A stretch of 53,774 nucleotides of DNA from Bacteroidaceae bacterium (GTDB lineage Bacteria > Bacteroidota > Bacteroidia > Bacteroidales > Bacteroidaceae), in assembly GCA_017451645.1 (NCBI GenBank), contig JAFTNZ010000004.1, positions 1-53,774 of the forward strand, given 5' to 3'. Below the pieces are notes generated by a model. The model saw only the letters and a list, made by a program, of their open reading frames with translations, was not told the origin of the DNA and made no database searches. A program made the position numbers and the translations under genes. Below, in pieces: positions 23,494 to 31,724 of the stretch (within the stretch, counting starts at the first letter, position 1; each line of letters opens with the position of its first letter).

Positions 23494-26025
23494 TTATTCT
23501 TTATCTTTTCTATACTCTAATTCTGCCCATCTGGCGGCAAATGTCCACAGTTCCAATGGATGATAATCCGATTGAATGCAGTTTCCATTCAACATACCAA
23601 GGGACTTGTCACATATCTCTTTTATACAATTCTCTATTAATTGGTTGATTTTAGAATTCTTATTATGACGTTCTTTCATTCTGCTTAAGTCGTATGTCAG
23701 CATCCAAAATGTTTTGTAATTGGTTATTTTATGCTCTTTGATTTCTGCATTTGCATGATGAGCCATCAGTTTTGACAAGAATGATTTAGGTAAAGTATTT
23801 TCTTTTAATAAGTCACACAGTTCAGTCTTTAATTGCTCAACAATATAAAATTCCTCATCCCAATTCAAGGGCATATCCATGAATGAAATTGCATTCTTTG
23901 TTTGGGATTTGCAGGTATGATTCTTGGCTTTACTCTCTTCCTGAGCACTCTCTTCTGCTCCTTTCATGATTGGATATTTGGGAGGAAGAATCGCTATACC
24001 ACCCGATAGAGAAAATGTCGGATTCAGGCAAGTAAATTCTGAGAAATCTTCTTTAATTTTTTTTGAAAGTTTGATGGTGACATCCCAACTGCCAACGATG
24101 AAAACATCATCGCCTCCACTATAAATGATGAATGAACGTTCAGGGGCTGTTTCTTTCCAAATGGTATTGAGGTATCCTGAAAAGAAATAGTCAAACGAAC
24201 GGCTTAATGCTGCATAGCGGGAAAGTGTGGCTCGTTCTGTCGGAATACCCTTTTGGAATATCAAGCCTAAATTGTCCACATCCATACGAAGAACTCCCAA
24301 ACGGGACAAATTCTTATTTTCACACATATCTTCGAATGTTTGGATGTTCTTGTGGTCTATTTCATTTCCGCCATAGAACTCAAGACCGTAAATATTGTTT
24401 ATTCCATTCAAAGTATGTAAGAAGTCACAATCGCCATTAGTTCCATTCATGGTGAGAACTGTCACTTCATCTGCCGAAGCGCTCAGTTTCTCTTTCATTT
24501 TCTCCAATTCCTCTTTACTGTCTAAGAAATAGTAGGTGAATCCCAAAGATGCAGGAGAAATATGTACTCTGTCTTTCCAATAGCTTAAAGGTTCACCTTC
24601 CTTAATAACGAGCAGATTGGTTTCTCGCAATTTTTTGCCGATTTCTATTTGGCAAGCTGTGATTTCTTTTAATATCAAACCACTTTTTTCTTTGACAATC
24701 TCATTGGTCTGGAATTCTTCACCTGTTATGCTGTCACGTTTGGCTTCCCCTCCCACCATGGATGCTTCAAAAAATGATGAGTATTCTGTTTGGATGAGAG
24801 AAGCAAACTTGGTGGCTTTTTTCTTATCTCTTTTTATAAATAACTCACCCCAAACTTTTCCCAAATGTTCTCCTCCTCGATGCATAAGTGCATCTTTTGA
24901 CAACTCAATGCTGTCGATAGCAACGTAAAGTGTTGGTCCATGAGTCGCGAACAATTGTTTTTCTATCGTTTTGATAGCTTGCTCCAATTGTTTTTTTACA
25001 AAAGAAGTATTGGGAGCCAATAAATAAAAGCCTCCACCTGAATTATAAATAACATTGGCTTGAAATAGATGCAGTTGTTTTAATAAATATCGAACTATAG
25101 TATCCGACAAAATACGTAAATAGAAAGAACGTCCTTTTAGATTCTTTCCAGCATGTTTGGACACTATCTGATAAATGTATGATTGAATACCGCTAAAGTC
25201 TGCTCCTATCAGTAAGAAAGGATTTCCTTCGTTCCCCTTTTCTTGTTGGTAATCATATAAACATACAGCCAATGCGGCAGTCGTCTTCAAATGGTCATAC
25301 AATGATACATCAGGAAAATTGATAGTGCTTGCAGGGATTGTTGTGGCATATTTGTATAGCAGATTAAGTAATGTTTCTGAGAATGCCCGATAGGTATTTG
25401 CCTGAATAAATTTGAATTCTTGGATAAATTCCTTCCAAAGCGTAGCATAATCGGGATTGTTCTCAAAAGACGGCTGAGGAAAATAATTTTTGCTCAATTC
25501 CATTTTCCTTACAGGTTGGTGCATCCATTCGTTGGAGGATACATTTTTACTTGACGTGCGGATGGTTTGAAGTATTGAAATCATTCGTTTTTTCTTGAAA
25601 GCATCCCAGGAAGTCTCCATTTCATCTTGTGAATCCTTTAATGCTTCATCACAACTTCTGTCCATACCAGAGGACAAACAATCGGCTTCTTTGATGATAT
25701 TTCCCAAATCAGAAAGCTGTTCAGACTTCAAGTGGTGTCCTGCCGCCAGATTTATTAAGTTATCTTTTATAGACAAATTACTGATATCTGCATTTACTAA
25801 AGATTTGAATACTGGGGCAAAGTCTTCAATAAACTGTGCAGTCCATAATACATGTTTGTGAGTGTAAAATCTGTTTAATCCTTGTGGACAAAACGAAGAC
25901 TCAACCTTACAATGCTCTTTTAAATATTTGCTGTCACGTACACTACCGACGTCCGCCCTCTGATAAAACTTGCCGATGTCGTGCAGCAGTGCAGCCAAAT
26001 AAATATGTTCTCTGATTGATTCCAT
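23494..26025 (-). CDS. cas10: Cas10/Csm1, signalling and DNase subunit
   Basis: The 843-aa large subunit. An N-terminal HD nuclease domain (ALLHDIGKF, His15-Asp16) for ssDNA cleavage and a second-palm GGDD motif (residues 637-640, YSGGDDVFIV) for cyclic-oligoadenylate synthesis are both intact. So target RNA binding should trigger both DNA cutting and signalling. The cA products would activate the two CARF proteins downstream. Length and layout match Csm1, not the Cmr2 of type III-B. The gene follows cas6 by 11 bp. Confidence 0.97.
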   Translation of the reverse strand: MESIREHIYLAALLHDIGKFYQRADVGSVRDSKYLKEHCKVESSFCPQGLNRFYTHKHVLWTAQFIEDFAPVFKSLVNADISNLSIKDNLINLAAGHHLKSEQLSDLGNIIKEADCLSSGMDRSCDEALKDSQDEMETSWDAFKKKRMISILQTIRTSSKNVSSNEWMHQPVRKMELSKNYFPQPSFENNPDYATLWKEFIQEFKFIQANTYRAFSETLLNLLYKYATTIPASTINFPDVSLYDHLKTTAALAVCLYDYQQEKGNEGNPFLLIGADFSGIQSYIYQIVSKHAGKNLKGRSFYLRILSDTIVRYLLKQLHLFQANVIYNSGGGFYLLAPNTSFVKKQLEQAIKTIEKQLFATHGPTLYVAIDSIELSKDALMHRGGEHLGKVWGELFIKRDKKKATKFASLIQTEYSSFFEASMVGGEAKRDSITGEEFQTNEIVKEKSGLILKEITACQIEIGKKLRETNLLVIKEGEPLSYWKDRVHISPASLGFTYYFLDSKEELEKMKEKLSASADEVTVLTMNGTNGDCDFLHTLNGINNIYGLEFYGGNEIDHKNIQTFEDMCENKNLSRLGVLRMDVDNLGLIFQKGIPTERATLSRYAALSRSFDYFFSGYLNTIWKETAPERSFIIYSGGDDVFIVGSWDVTIKLSKKIKEDFSEFTCLNPTFSLSGGIAILPPKYPIMKGAEESAQEESKAKNHTCKSQTKNAISFMDMPLNWDEEFYIVEQLKTELCDLLKENTLPKSFLSKLMAHHANAEIKEHKITNYKTFWMLTYDLSRMKERHNKNSKINQLIENCIKEICDKSLGMLNGNCIQSDYHPLELWTFAARWAELEYRKDKE

Positions 26026-26036
26026 ATTACTTTATT

Positions 26037-26738
26037 TTATTCTTTATGATTATTTTCTGTGTTGTATGCTCTCACAATAGTGCCATACCCAATGCTGACG
26101 TGCTTCCCAAGTCCCATATAGTCGGGCAGGGAGAGGTTACTTTTGAACTCTACGTCGAATGCCATCATCTTGACTCCTTTGACGGTGGTGATGCGTGGCT
26201 CGTCCATAGAGAGCAATTTGCAGACGATCTGGTTCTGAATGTCTATCTTCATGCCTTTGGCAAAAGATAGCAGATTGCCGATGAGAATATTCTCCAAAAA
26301 GGATATGCGGGCAGACATTTCATCCAGCTCTTTGTATTTCTGATAATTTTCAGAATTCAAAGCAAGCCAATTGCGGAGGTGATAGCGGAAGGTGGAGTCC
26401 CATGTCTGCACCAAGTTGCGCTTGGGATAGACAGTTTCGATAGACAACTGTACAAGACGTTCGCCCAAATGAAGGTCGAACTCCTGTGCTGCCAGAAACT
26501 GTCCGATAGCATCCACACCTTCACCAATGCAGAAGATGGCCGCTTTCTTTTGGATACGCTTGTACTGGATAAGGGGGTACGAGTATCTGAAAGTAGATTC
26601 TCCCGTGTGATTATGATAGAGTAATTCTGCCTCATCGCCCAAAGCATTCAATACTGCACCACGGAATAGTGGAATTTCATGGAAAGAAATCTCGTTCCTG
26701 AATTTTACTAAAAATATTTGTATATTGTTTCCTTTCAT
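26037..26738 (-). CDS. cas6: Cas6 crRNA endonuclease
   Basis: A 233-aa RAMP endoribonuclease that cuts pre-crRNA within repeats, leaving an 8-nt 5' handle (ATTAAGAC here). The N-terminal ferredoxin-like domain (IQIFLVKFRNEISFHEIPLFRGAVL) is followed by a C-terminal Gly-rich RNA-binding loop, GLGKHVSIGYGTI. A His such as His20 or His43 could serve in catalysis, but I cannot assign it from sequence alone. It is the first gene of the cas operon, behind a well-formed promoter, with a degenerate CRISPR repeat further upstream. Confidence 0.92.
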   Translation of the reverse strand: MKGNNIQIFLVKFRNEISFHEIPLFRGAVLNALGDEAELLYHNHTGESTFRYSYPLIQYKRIQKKAAIFCIGEGVDAIGQFLAAQEFDLHLGERLVQLSIETVYPKRNLVQTWDSTFRYHLRNWLALNSENYQKYKELDEMSARISFLENILIGNLLSFAKGMKIDIQNQIVCKLLSMDEPRITTVKGVKMMAFDVEFKSNLSLPDYMGLGKHVSIGYGTIVRAYNTENNHKE

Positions 26739-26801
26739 GGTTTCAGTTTTTTCTTTTCTTTATCAATGCTATGCACCCGATAAAGTGACTGTGAATGGAT
26801 G

Positions 26802-26832
26802 CAAAACTAAACATTATTTCTAAATAGTCAAA
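26802..26832 (-). promoter_or_regulatory. cas6-csm operon promoter
   Basis: On the minus strand, a -33 TTTG (26829-26832) and a -7 TAGTTTTG (26802-26809) are 19 bp apart, followed by a leader of about 60 nt to the cas6 ATG at 26738. Confidence 0.75.
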
Positions 26833-26853
26833 AAAAATAAGTGTAAAATATTT

Positions 26854-26890
26854 AAATATAATCTTTATTCAATGGAATGTGCTTTACGAG
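26854..26890. repeat. Degenerate CRISPR repeat upstream of the cas operon
   Basis: The segment contains TAATC, TTATT, TGGAA and TTACGAG in the same order and spacing as the array repeat, with a 1-nt deletion and the CACACT block changed to TGTGCT. It has the same orientation as the array and lies about 22 bp upstream of the cas6 -33 box. It is outside the main operon transcript. No second repeat follows. Confidence 0.6.
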
Positions 26891-27090
26891 TATATTGAGA
26901 ATGGAAACTTTGGAGGCTTAAAGAATATCGGAAACCAACCTTTAATGAGAAGATTAAATGCACAACAATTAACTTCAACGGATATATACTCCATCGCCAA
27001 AGTAATTGCACTCCGTTGGCAAAGTAAGTGCAATTGCCAACCGGGAGGATTTACACTTTGTCATTTGATCAGGCTGTTGTCGGGTAGCGG
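26891..27090. other. Non-coding stretch with a small palindrome
   Basis: No convincing gene. It holds AATTGCACT (27004-27012) facing AGTGCAATT (27027-27035), overlapping a 7-bp pair TTGGCAA/TTGCCAA (27016-27022 and 27034-27040). No function can be assigned. Confidence 0.4.
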
Positions 27091-27128
27091 TAAAAAAAGC
27101 CTCTGTAACCATGCAGGCTACAGAGGCT
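27091..27128 (-). terminator. Terminator of the GGGtGRT operon
   Basis: A 10-bp stem (27098-27107 with 27119-27128, AGCCTCTGTA) is followed on the minus strand by a run of seven T. It lies just past the stop codon at 27158. Confidence 0.85.
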
Positions 27129-27157
27129 TCGTATTCAATGCAATAAAACTGCTTGGA

Positions 27158-28168
27158 TTATTTGTTCAAAGCCAAAGCTACGTTTACGGCACAAGCTACG
27201 GTACATCCTACCATCGGGTTGTTTCCGATACCGAGGAAGCCCATCATCTCTACGTGAGCGGGCACTGAAGATGAACCGGCAAACTGGGCATCAGAGTGCA
27301 TACGTCCGAGTGTGTCGGTCATACCGTAAGAGGCAGGACCTGCAGCCATGTTGTCGGGATGCAGTGTGCGGCCTGTTCCACCACCAGAAGCTACTGAAAA
27401 GTAAGGCTTGCCTGCAAGCACGCGCTCCTTCTTGTAAGTTCCTGCAACGGGGTGCTGGAAGCGGGTGGGGTTGGTAGAGTTACCTGTGATGGATACATCC
27501 ACATTCTCTTTCCACAGGATGGCTACACCTTCGCGGACATCATCGGCTCCGTAGCAGTTGACCTTGGCACGGGGACCATCGGAGTAAGCTATGCGCTTTA
27601 CCTCTTTCAGTTCACCGGTGTAGTAGTCGAACTGTGTCTGTACGTAAGTGAATCCGTTGATGCGGCTGATAATCATGGCAGCATCTTTACCCAAACCGTT
27701 GAGGATGCAACGCAAGGGGTTCTTGCGCACCTTATTGGCCATCTCGGCAATCTTGATGGCACCTTCGGCTGCGGCAAACGACTCGTGGCCGGCCAAGAAA
27801 GCAAAGCACTGGGTCTCTTCGCGGAGCAGACGGGCTGCGAGATTACCGTGGCCGACACCTACCTTACGGTCGTCAGCTACTGAACCGGGGATGCAGAATG
27901 CCTGCAAGCCAATTCCGATAGCCTCTGCTGCGTCAGCTGCGTTCTTGCAACCTTTCTTCAAAGCGATGGCCGAGCCTACTACATAGGCCCACTTGGCATT
28001 CTCGAAGCAGATCATCTGAGTCTCCTCGCAAGTCTTGTAAGGATCCAGTCCGGCTTCTTCGCAAATCTTGTTGGCCTCTTCAATATCTTTGATACCATTC
28101 TCGTTCAAGGCAGCAAGAATCTGCTTGATACGGCGGTCTTGACTTTCAAATTTTACTTCTCTAATCAT
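27158..28168 (-). CDS. GGGtGRT protein
   Basis: A 336-aa protein of the Bacteroidetes GGGtGRT family, named for the motif seen here as SGGGTGRTLHP. The fold and reaction are not established; it is paired almost always with an iron-sulfur scaffold-like gene, as here. Cys-containing segments (CEEAGLDPYKTCEE, CENC-like sites) could bind metal. The ATG at 28168 is preceded by AGGAGG, a strong ribosome site, and gives MIREVKFES; an upstream extension to 28216 would overlap the preceding gene and is unlikely. It ends at a strong terminator. Confidence 0.85.
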   Translation of the reverse strand: MIREVKFESQDRRIKQILAALNENGIKDIEEANKICEEAGLDPYKTCEETQMICFENAKWAYVVGSAIALKKGCKNAADAAEAIGIGLQAFCIPGSVADDRKVGVGHGNLAARLLREETQCFAFLAGHESFAAAEGAIKIAEMANKVRKNPLRCILNGLGKDAAMIISRINGFTYVQTQFDYYTGELKEVKRIAYSDGPRAKVNCYGADDVREGVAILWKENVDVSITGNSTNPTRFQHPVAGTYKKERVLAGKPYFSVASGGGTGRTLHPDNMAAGPASYGMTDTLGRMHSDAQFAGSSSVPAHVEMMGFLGIGNNPMVGCTVACAVNVALALNK

Positions 28169-28184
28169 ACTATGGGTCCTCCTC

Positions 28185-28886
28185 TTATTCTTTACGTGGG
28201 TCAATAGATTTAACAATTCCCTGCTCGGGCTTCGTGCGTCCGTATGTGCCTGTTACGCTCTTGAGGGCTTCGTCAGCAGGAACACCTTTCTTGATGGCAT
28301 CCATGAACTTGCCCATGTGCACGAACTCGTATCCGCAAACCTGGTCGTCCTTGTCGAGGAACATCTTGGTGATGTATCCTTCGGTGAGTTGCAGGTAACG
28401 TGTGCCCTTCACCTTGGTGCCGTAGAGTGTACCCATCTGGCTGATGAGGCCCTTGCCGAGGTCTTCGAGACCTGCACCTACGATGAGGCCGCCTTCTGAG
28501 AAAGCTGACTGGGTGCGTCCATAGACAATCTGGAGGAAGAGCTCGCGCATTGCTGTATTGATAGCATCGCAAACGAGGTCGGTGTTCAGAGCTTCGAGGA
28601 TAGTCTTGCCGGGCAGGATTTCAGAAGCCATGGCTGCTGAATGGGTCATACCGGAGCAACCGATGGTCTCAATCAAGCACTCTTCAATGACACCCTCTTT
28701 GACATTCAGCGTCAGCTTGCAGGCACCCTGTTGGGGAGCGCACCAGCCGATACCGTGGGTCAAACCTGAGATGTCCTTGATTTCTTTTGCCTGTACCCAC
28801 TTGCCTTCTTCGGGAATGGGAGCCGGTCCGTGATTGGGACCTTTGGCAACACAACACATGTGTTCCACTTCGTGTGAATAAGTCAT
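28185..28886 (-). CDS. Iron-sulfur scaffold-like protein paired with GGGtGRT
   Basis: A 233-aa protein with a NifU/IscU-like core: GCSGMTHSAAMASEIL and an upstream GWCAPQQGACKL contain the conserved Cys/Gly pattern of Fe-S scaffold proteins. Additional N- and C-terminal segments are specific to this Bacteroidetes pair. The ATG at 28886 gives MTYSHEVEHMCC with AGAGAA upstream; the frame up to 29030 lies in the promoter region. It is 16 bp upstream of the GGGtGRT start and must be co-transcribed with it. Roles in Fe-S assembly are inferred from the fold. Confidence 0.8.
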   Translation of the reverse strand: MTYSHEVEHMCCVAKGPNHGPAPIPEEGKWVQAKEIKDISGLTHGIGWCAPQQGACKLTLNVKEGVIEECLIETIGCSGMTHSAAMASEILPGKTILEALNTDLVCDAINTAMRELFLQIVYGRTQSAFSEGGLIVGAGLEDLGKGLISQMGTLYGTKVKGTRYLQLTEGYITKMFLDKDDQVCGYEFVHMGKFMDAIKKGVPADEALKSVTGTYGRTKPEQGIVKSIDPRKE

Positions 28887-29085
28887 AATTCTCTTACGTT
28901 TTTTATATGAGTAAAATGATATAAATGTTTCTGTAAACCACGTCATCGCTTCCGGGCAGGATGTACCGGCCACTATAAAGCGACACAAAGGTAATGGTTT
29001 TATTCCTTTTTGCCGTAAAGTTTGATACACTTTTTAGCATAAATTTTAATTTCTCTTTTCCAAGTCTGCTTTTTGCTATGCAAAG

Positions 29086-29117
29086 GTTGCATATCTGAGG
29101 GCGATGCATTATCTTTG
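29086..29117 (+). promoter_or_regulatory. DUF4375 gene promoter
   Basis: GTTG (29086-29089), N20 and TATCTTTG (29110-29117) match the Bacteroidales consensus with one -33 mismatch, 48 bp before the ATG. The divergent scaffold gene has a -7-like TACCTTTG at 28986-28993 on the minus strand. Confidence 0.6.
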
Positions 29118-29165
29118 CAACCTTTTTCGAAGTATAATGCCAACCGTACAAGAGAGGAAAGAAAC

Positions 29166-29672
29166 ATGACGATAACGATTAAAGATGCCGACCTGTGCCG
29201 GGGGGCGGCTGAAGGGATGGATGAATTCCTGCAGGTGTTCATTGATGCATACGAGCAGGCGATAGGTGGAGAACTGACCGCTGAGACGATGCCCCTGCTC
29301 AATGGAAGCCAGATAACATTGCTGGCCTATCACTATTTCCGGCGTGAAGTGAATGAGGGCGGATTCGTGCAACTGATATACAACGGGTATGGAAGCTTCA
29401 TCTTCGAGAATCCTTTTGCCAAGGCCATGCGGCTGTTCGGAGCAAAGGAGTTCTCCAAACTGGTGTATAGCGGACGGAAAGTGTATGATGCCCACAAGCA
29501 GGAGCTGACGCGGGAGAAGAGCGACGAGGAGTTTATGGCCACGTATGAACGATTTGAGGAATTTGACAAACTGGAGGAGGAGTTCATGGAGATGGAAGAA
29601 CTGGTGACCGCACAGCTGGCCGCTTATGTGGATGAACACATTGAGGAGTTCGGTGAGGTGGTGACAGATTAA
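29166..29672 (+). CDS. DUF4375 domain protein
   Basis: A 168-aa soluble acidic protein. The central segment YHYFRREVNEGGFVQLIYNGYG followed by AMRLFGAKEFSKLV is typical of DUF4375 (DMP19-like), a family without a firm role. The C-terminus is Glu-rich (FEEFDKLEEEFMEMEELV) and likely helical. The ATG at 29166 follows AGAGGAAAG; the frame up to 29073 is non-coding promoter. It is divergent from the GGGtGRT pair. Confidence 0.8.
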   Translation: MTITIKDADLCRGAAEGMDEFLQVFIDAYEQAIGGELTAETMPLLNGSQITLLAYHYFRREVNEGGFVQLIYNGYGSFIFENPFAKAMRLFGAKEFSKLVYSGRKVYDAHKQELTREKSDEEFMATYERFEEFDKLEEEFMEMEELVTAQLAAYVDEHIEEFGEVVTD

Positions 29673-29785
29673 ATAATTCCTAAAAACAGCCTAAAAATGC
29701 CAATAGGAAGAGTGGGGTATGATTCTTTTTTATACTTTTGCCCCGTTTCACAAATGATTGTTGTAAGTTGTAAAGTAGCGTACGA

Positions 29786-30535
29786 ATGATGAAAAAATGG
29801 AAAATGACTCTGCTCCTGACCGTGTGTCTGCTGGGATTGGTGGTGGCCTCGTGTCTGGACGCAGCTGAGAATGAATACCGGGTGACAGCTCCGACCTTTG
29901 CCACAGTGACAACGGACGGAGCCGGAAACTACCGGCTCTATCTGGATGAGAAACGGGGAATCCTGATTCCCTCGGAGGAGAGTGCGGTGAAGCATTGGAA
30001 GAATACCCGCAGGGCGTACATCAAGTATGACCTCCCTTATCTGAACGAAGTGAAGGAGACCACCAGCTTCAGGACGATAGTGCGCGATGCCAAGCGTATA
30101 GAGGTGGTGGACTTGGCCGATGTGACCGGATTGGAAGTGCTGCCCGACACGTTGGGGACTGAGGTAGTGAACAATTTTGCACTCCATGCCTATTGGGGAT
30201 ACATCACCCTGCAGGTGGCATCGGGAAATAACAACAACTGCCGGCTGACCTGCTCGTATGACCGCAACCGCTTTGTGAATGATGAGAAAATGAAGTGTGA
30301 CACCCTCTTCATGGATTTGCACTATGCCAAGGGGAATGGGACATGGAATATGGAAATTCCCCAAACGGTGTGTGCCGAGATTCCGGACTTTGTCCGTTCG
30401 AAGACTACTGCCGATTCGCTTTGCATTGTGGTGTCGGGCAAGGTGTGGTATGATAGCCGCAAGGATTCTGTGGTGACTCTGAGCCGGGGCTTCAGAATGG
30501 GGCGTGTCCGATTGGATACACCGTCCTATCAGTGA
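29786..30535 (+). CDS. NigD-like lipoprotein
   Basis: A 249-aa protein with a lipoprotein signal (residues 1-23, LLGLVVASC with Cys23 as the acylation site), so it is anchored in the outer or inner membrane. The rest is beta-rich (YRVTAPTFATVTTD, YWGYITLQVASGNNN), matching NigD-like proteins that are common in Bacteroides and of unknown role. A -7-like box TACTTTTG lies at 29733-29740. The next gene begins 43 bp downstream and may be co-transcribed. Confidence 0.8.
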   Translation: MMKKWKMTLLLTVCLLGLVVASCLDAAENEYRVTAPTFATVTTDGAGNYRLYLDEKRGILIPSEESAVKHWKNTRRAYIKYDLPYLNEVKETTSFRTIVRDAKRIEVVDLADVTGLEVLPDTLGTEVVNNFALHAYWGYITLQVASGNNNNCRLTCSYDRNRFVNDEKMKCDTLFMDLHYAKGNGTWNMEIPQTVCAEIPDFVRSKTTADSLCIVVSGKVWYDSRKDSVVTLSRGFRMGRVRLDTPSYQ

Positions 30536-30578
30536 GGAATGATGTGATTGCTAACGTACAAAGGTTCTGATAAGAGAT

Positions 30579-31151
30579 ATGAATTACAAAGATTTGTTTC
30601 AGAGGAGCGTCATGCTGCTTTCTGCCCCGGCCAAGGCTTGGGAGAAGATTCGGGAAGAGGATGGACAGCACTTGCAGGCGTCTTTTGTCTATCCCATGAT
30701 AGCCTTGTGCGGCTTGTCGATGTTTGTCGGCATCCTGTTCGGCAACGGAGTGGAGGACTTTAATCTGCAACTGGTGCTGACTGAGTGTAGCGGTATCTTC
30801 ATCTCGCTGTTCGGGGGCTTCTTTCTGGCTTCCTATCTGATAAGCCTCTGTGGGGAGCGTTTCTGGGGAAGGCCTGCCGACGACCGGGAGAATTGCCAGA
30901 AACTGGTAGGCTACTCCATGGTAGTGATTTTTGTGCTCGACATCCTGATGGGGCTTTTCCCCAGTTTCTTTGTCCTCCGGTGGATTCTTCAGTTCTATCT
31001 TGTCTATATCGTATGGGAAGGAGCCAAGGTGCTGATGGAGATTGCTGAGGAGAAGATGTTGTCATATACGCTGGTGGCCTCCATCATTATTCTGGCTTCA
31101 CCGGCCATGATAGACTTTGTCTTCGGCCAGTTGAGCAAGATGGTGAATTGA
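30579..31151 (+). CDS. Yip1/DUF1282 family membrane protein
   Basis: A 190-aa protein with about five membrane helices (about 40-58, 68-92, 108-130, 133-150 and 163-182) and the short amphipathic N-terminus seen in bacterial Yip1-domain proteins (LFQRSVMLLSAPAKAWEKI). No function is known for these in bacteria. It lies between the NigD-like gene and smpB in the same orientation. Confidence 0.75.
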   Translation: MNYKDLFQRSVMLLSAPAKAWEKIREEDGQHLQASFVYPMIALCGLSMFVGILFGNGVEDFNLQLVLTECSGIFISLFGGFFLASYLISLCGERFWGRPADDRENCQKLVGYSMVVIFVLDILMGLFPSFFVLRWILQFYLVYIVWEGAKVLMEIAEEKMLSYTLVASIIILASPAMIDFVFGQLSKMVN

Positions 31152-31184
31152 TGGCTCCGTATTCAAAAAACAGATGAAAAACAG

Positions 31185-31637
31185 ATGAAACCGTCACCGA
31201 TTAACATAAAGAACAAACGTGCCTCGTTTGACTACGAGTTCATAGACACCTACACGGCAGGTATCGTGCTCACTGGTACAGAGATAAAGTCCATCCGGGC
31301 AGGAAAAACAAGCCTGGTTGACACATTCTGCTACTTCAGCAACGGTGAGATGTGGGTGAAGAACATGCACATTGCCGAATATTTCTATGGCTCATACAAC
31401 AACCACTCGGCACGTCGCGACCGTAAGCTCCTGCTCAACCGGAAAGAGCTACGCAAACTACAGCAATCGACCAAGACACCGGGATTTACGATTGTGCCGA
31501 CCCGCTTGTTTATCAACGAGAAGGGATTGGCCAAACTGGTCATAGCATTGGCTAAGGGAAAGAAGGAATACGACAAGCGGGAGTCGCTCAAGGAGAAGGA
31601 TGACCGCCGTGAAATGGACAGATTGTTCAAAAGATAA
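31185..31637 (+). CDS. smpB: SsrA-binding protein
   Basis: A 150-aa partner of tmRNA in trans-translation, which rescues stalled ribosomes. The OB-fold core ([33 protein letters not shown]) and the basic C-terminal tail [25 protein letters not shown] (shown in part, rich in Lys/Arg) that enters the decoding centre are complete. It starts 33 bp after the Yip1 gene. The metH gene follows 87 bp later. Confidence 0.96.
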   Translation: MKPSPINIKNKRASFDYEFIDTYTAGIVLTGTEIKSIRAGKTSLVDTFCYFSNGEMWVKNMHIAEYFYGSYNNHSARRDRKLLLNRKELRKLQQSTKTPGFTIVPTRLFINEKGLAKLVIALAKGKKEYDKRESLKEKDDRREMDRLFKR

Positions 31638-31724
31638 AAAGACAAATATACGGGGGTGTGTCGTGAATCAATCCCTCAGATGCCGATGACACGTTTTTCT
31701 ATTATATAAAATACAAAGATAGCA

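Noticed and set aside
20204-26025. Type III-B (Cmr) assignment
   Set aside because: The small subunit, Csm3-Csm4-Csm5 order and Cas10 with HD at the N-terminus fit III-A; no Cmr1 or Cmr6 is present.
26854-26890. Degenerate repeat as a Cas6 target in the operon's own mRNA
   Set aside because: The operon promoter lies downstream of it, so it is not in the main transcript; a different role is more likely.
26879-27268. A 129-codon rightward frame between cas6 and the GGGtGRT gene
   Set aside because: It crosses the strong terminator and the end of a real opposite-strand gene and has no domain.
31640-31724. Riboswitch or structured leader before metH
   Set aside because: Only a weak 5-7 bp stem is visible; no known B12 or SAM riboswitch core could be recognised.
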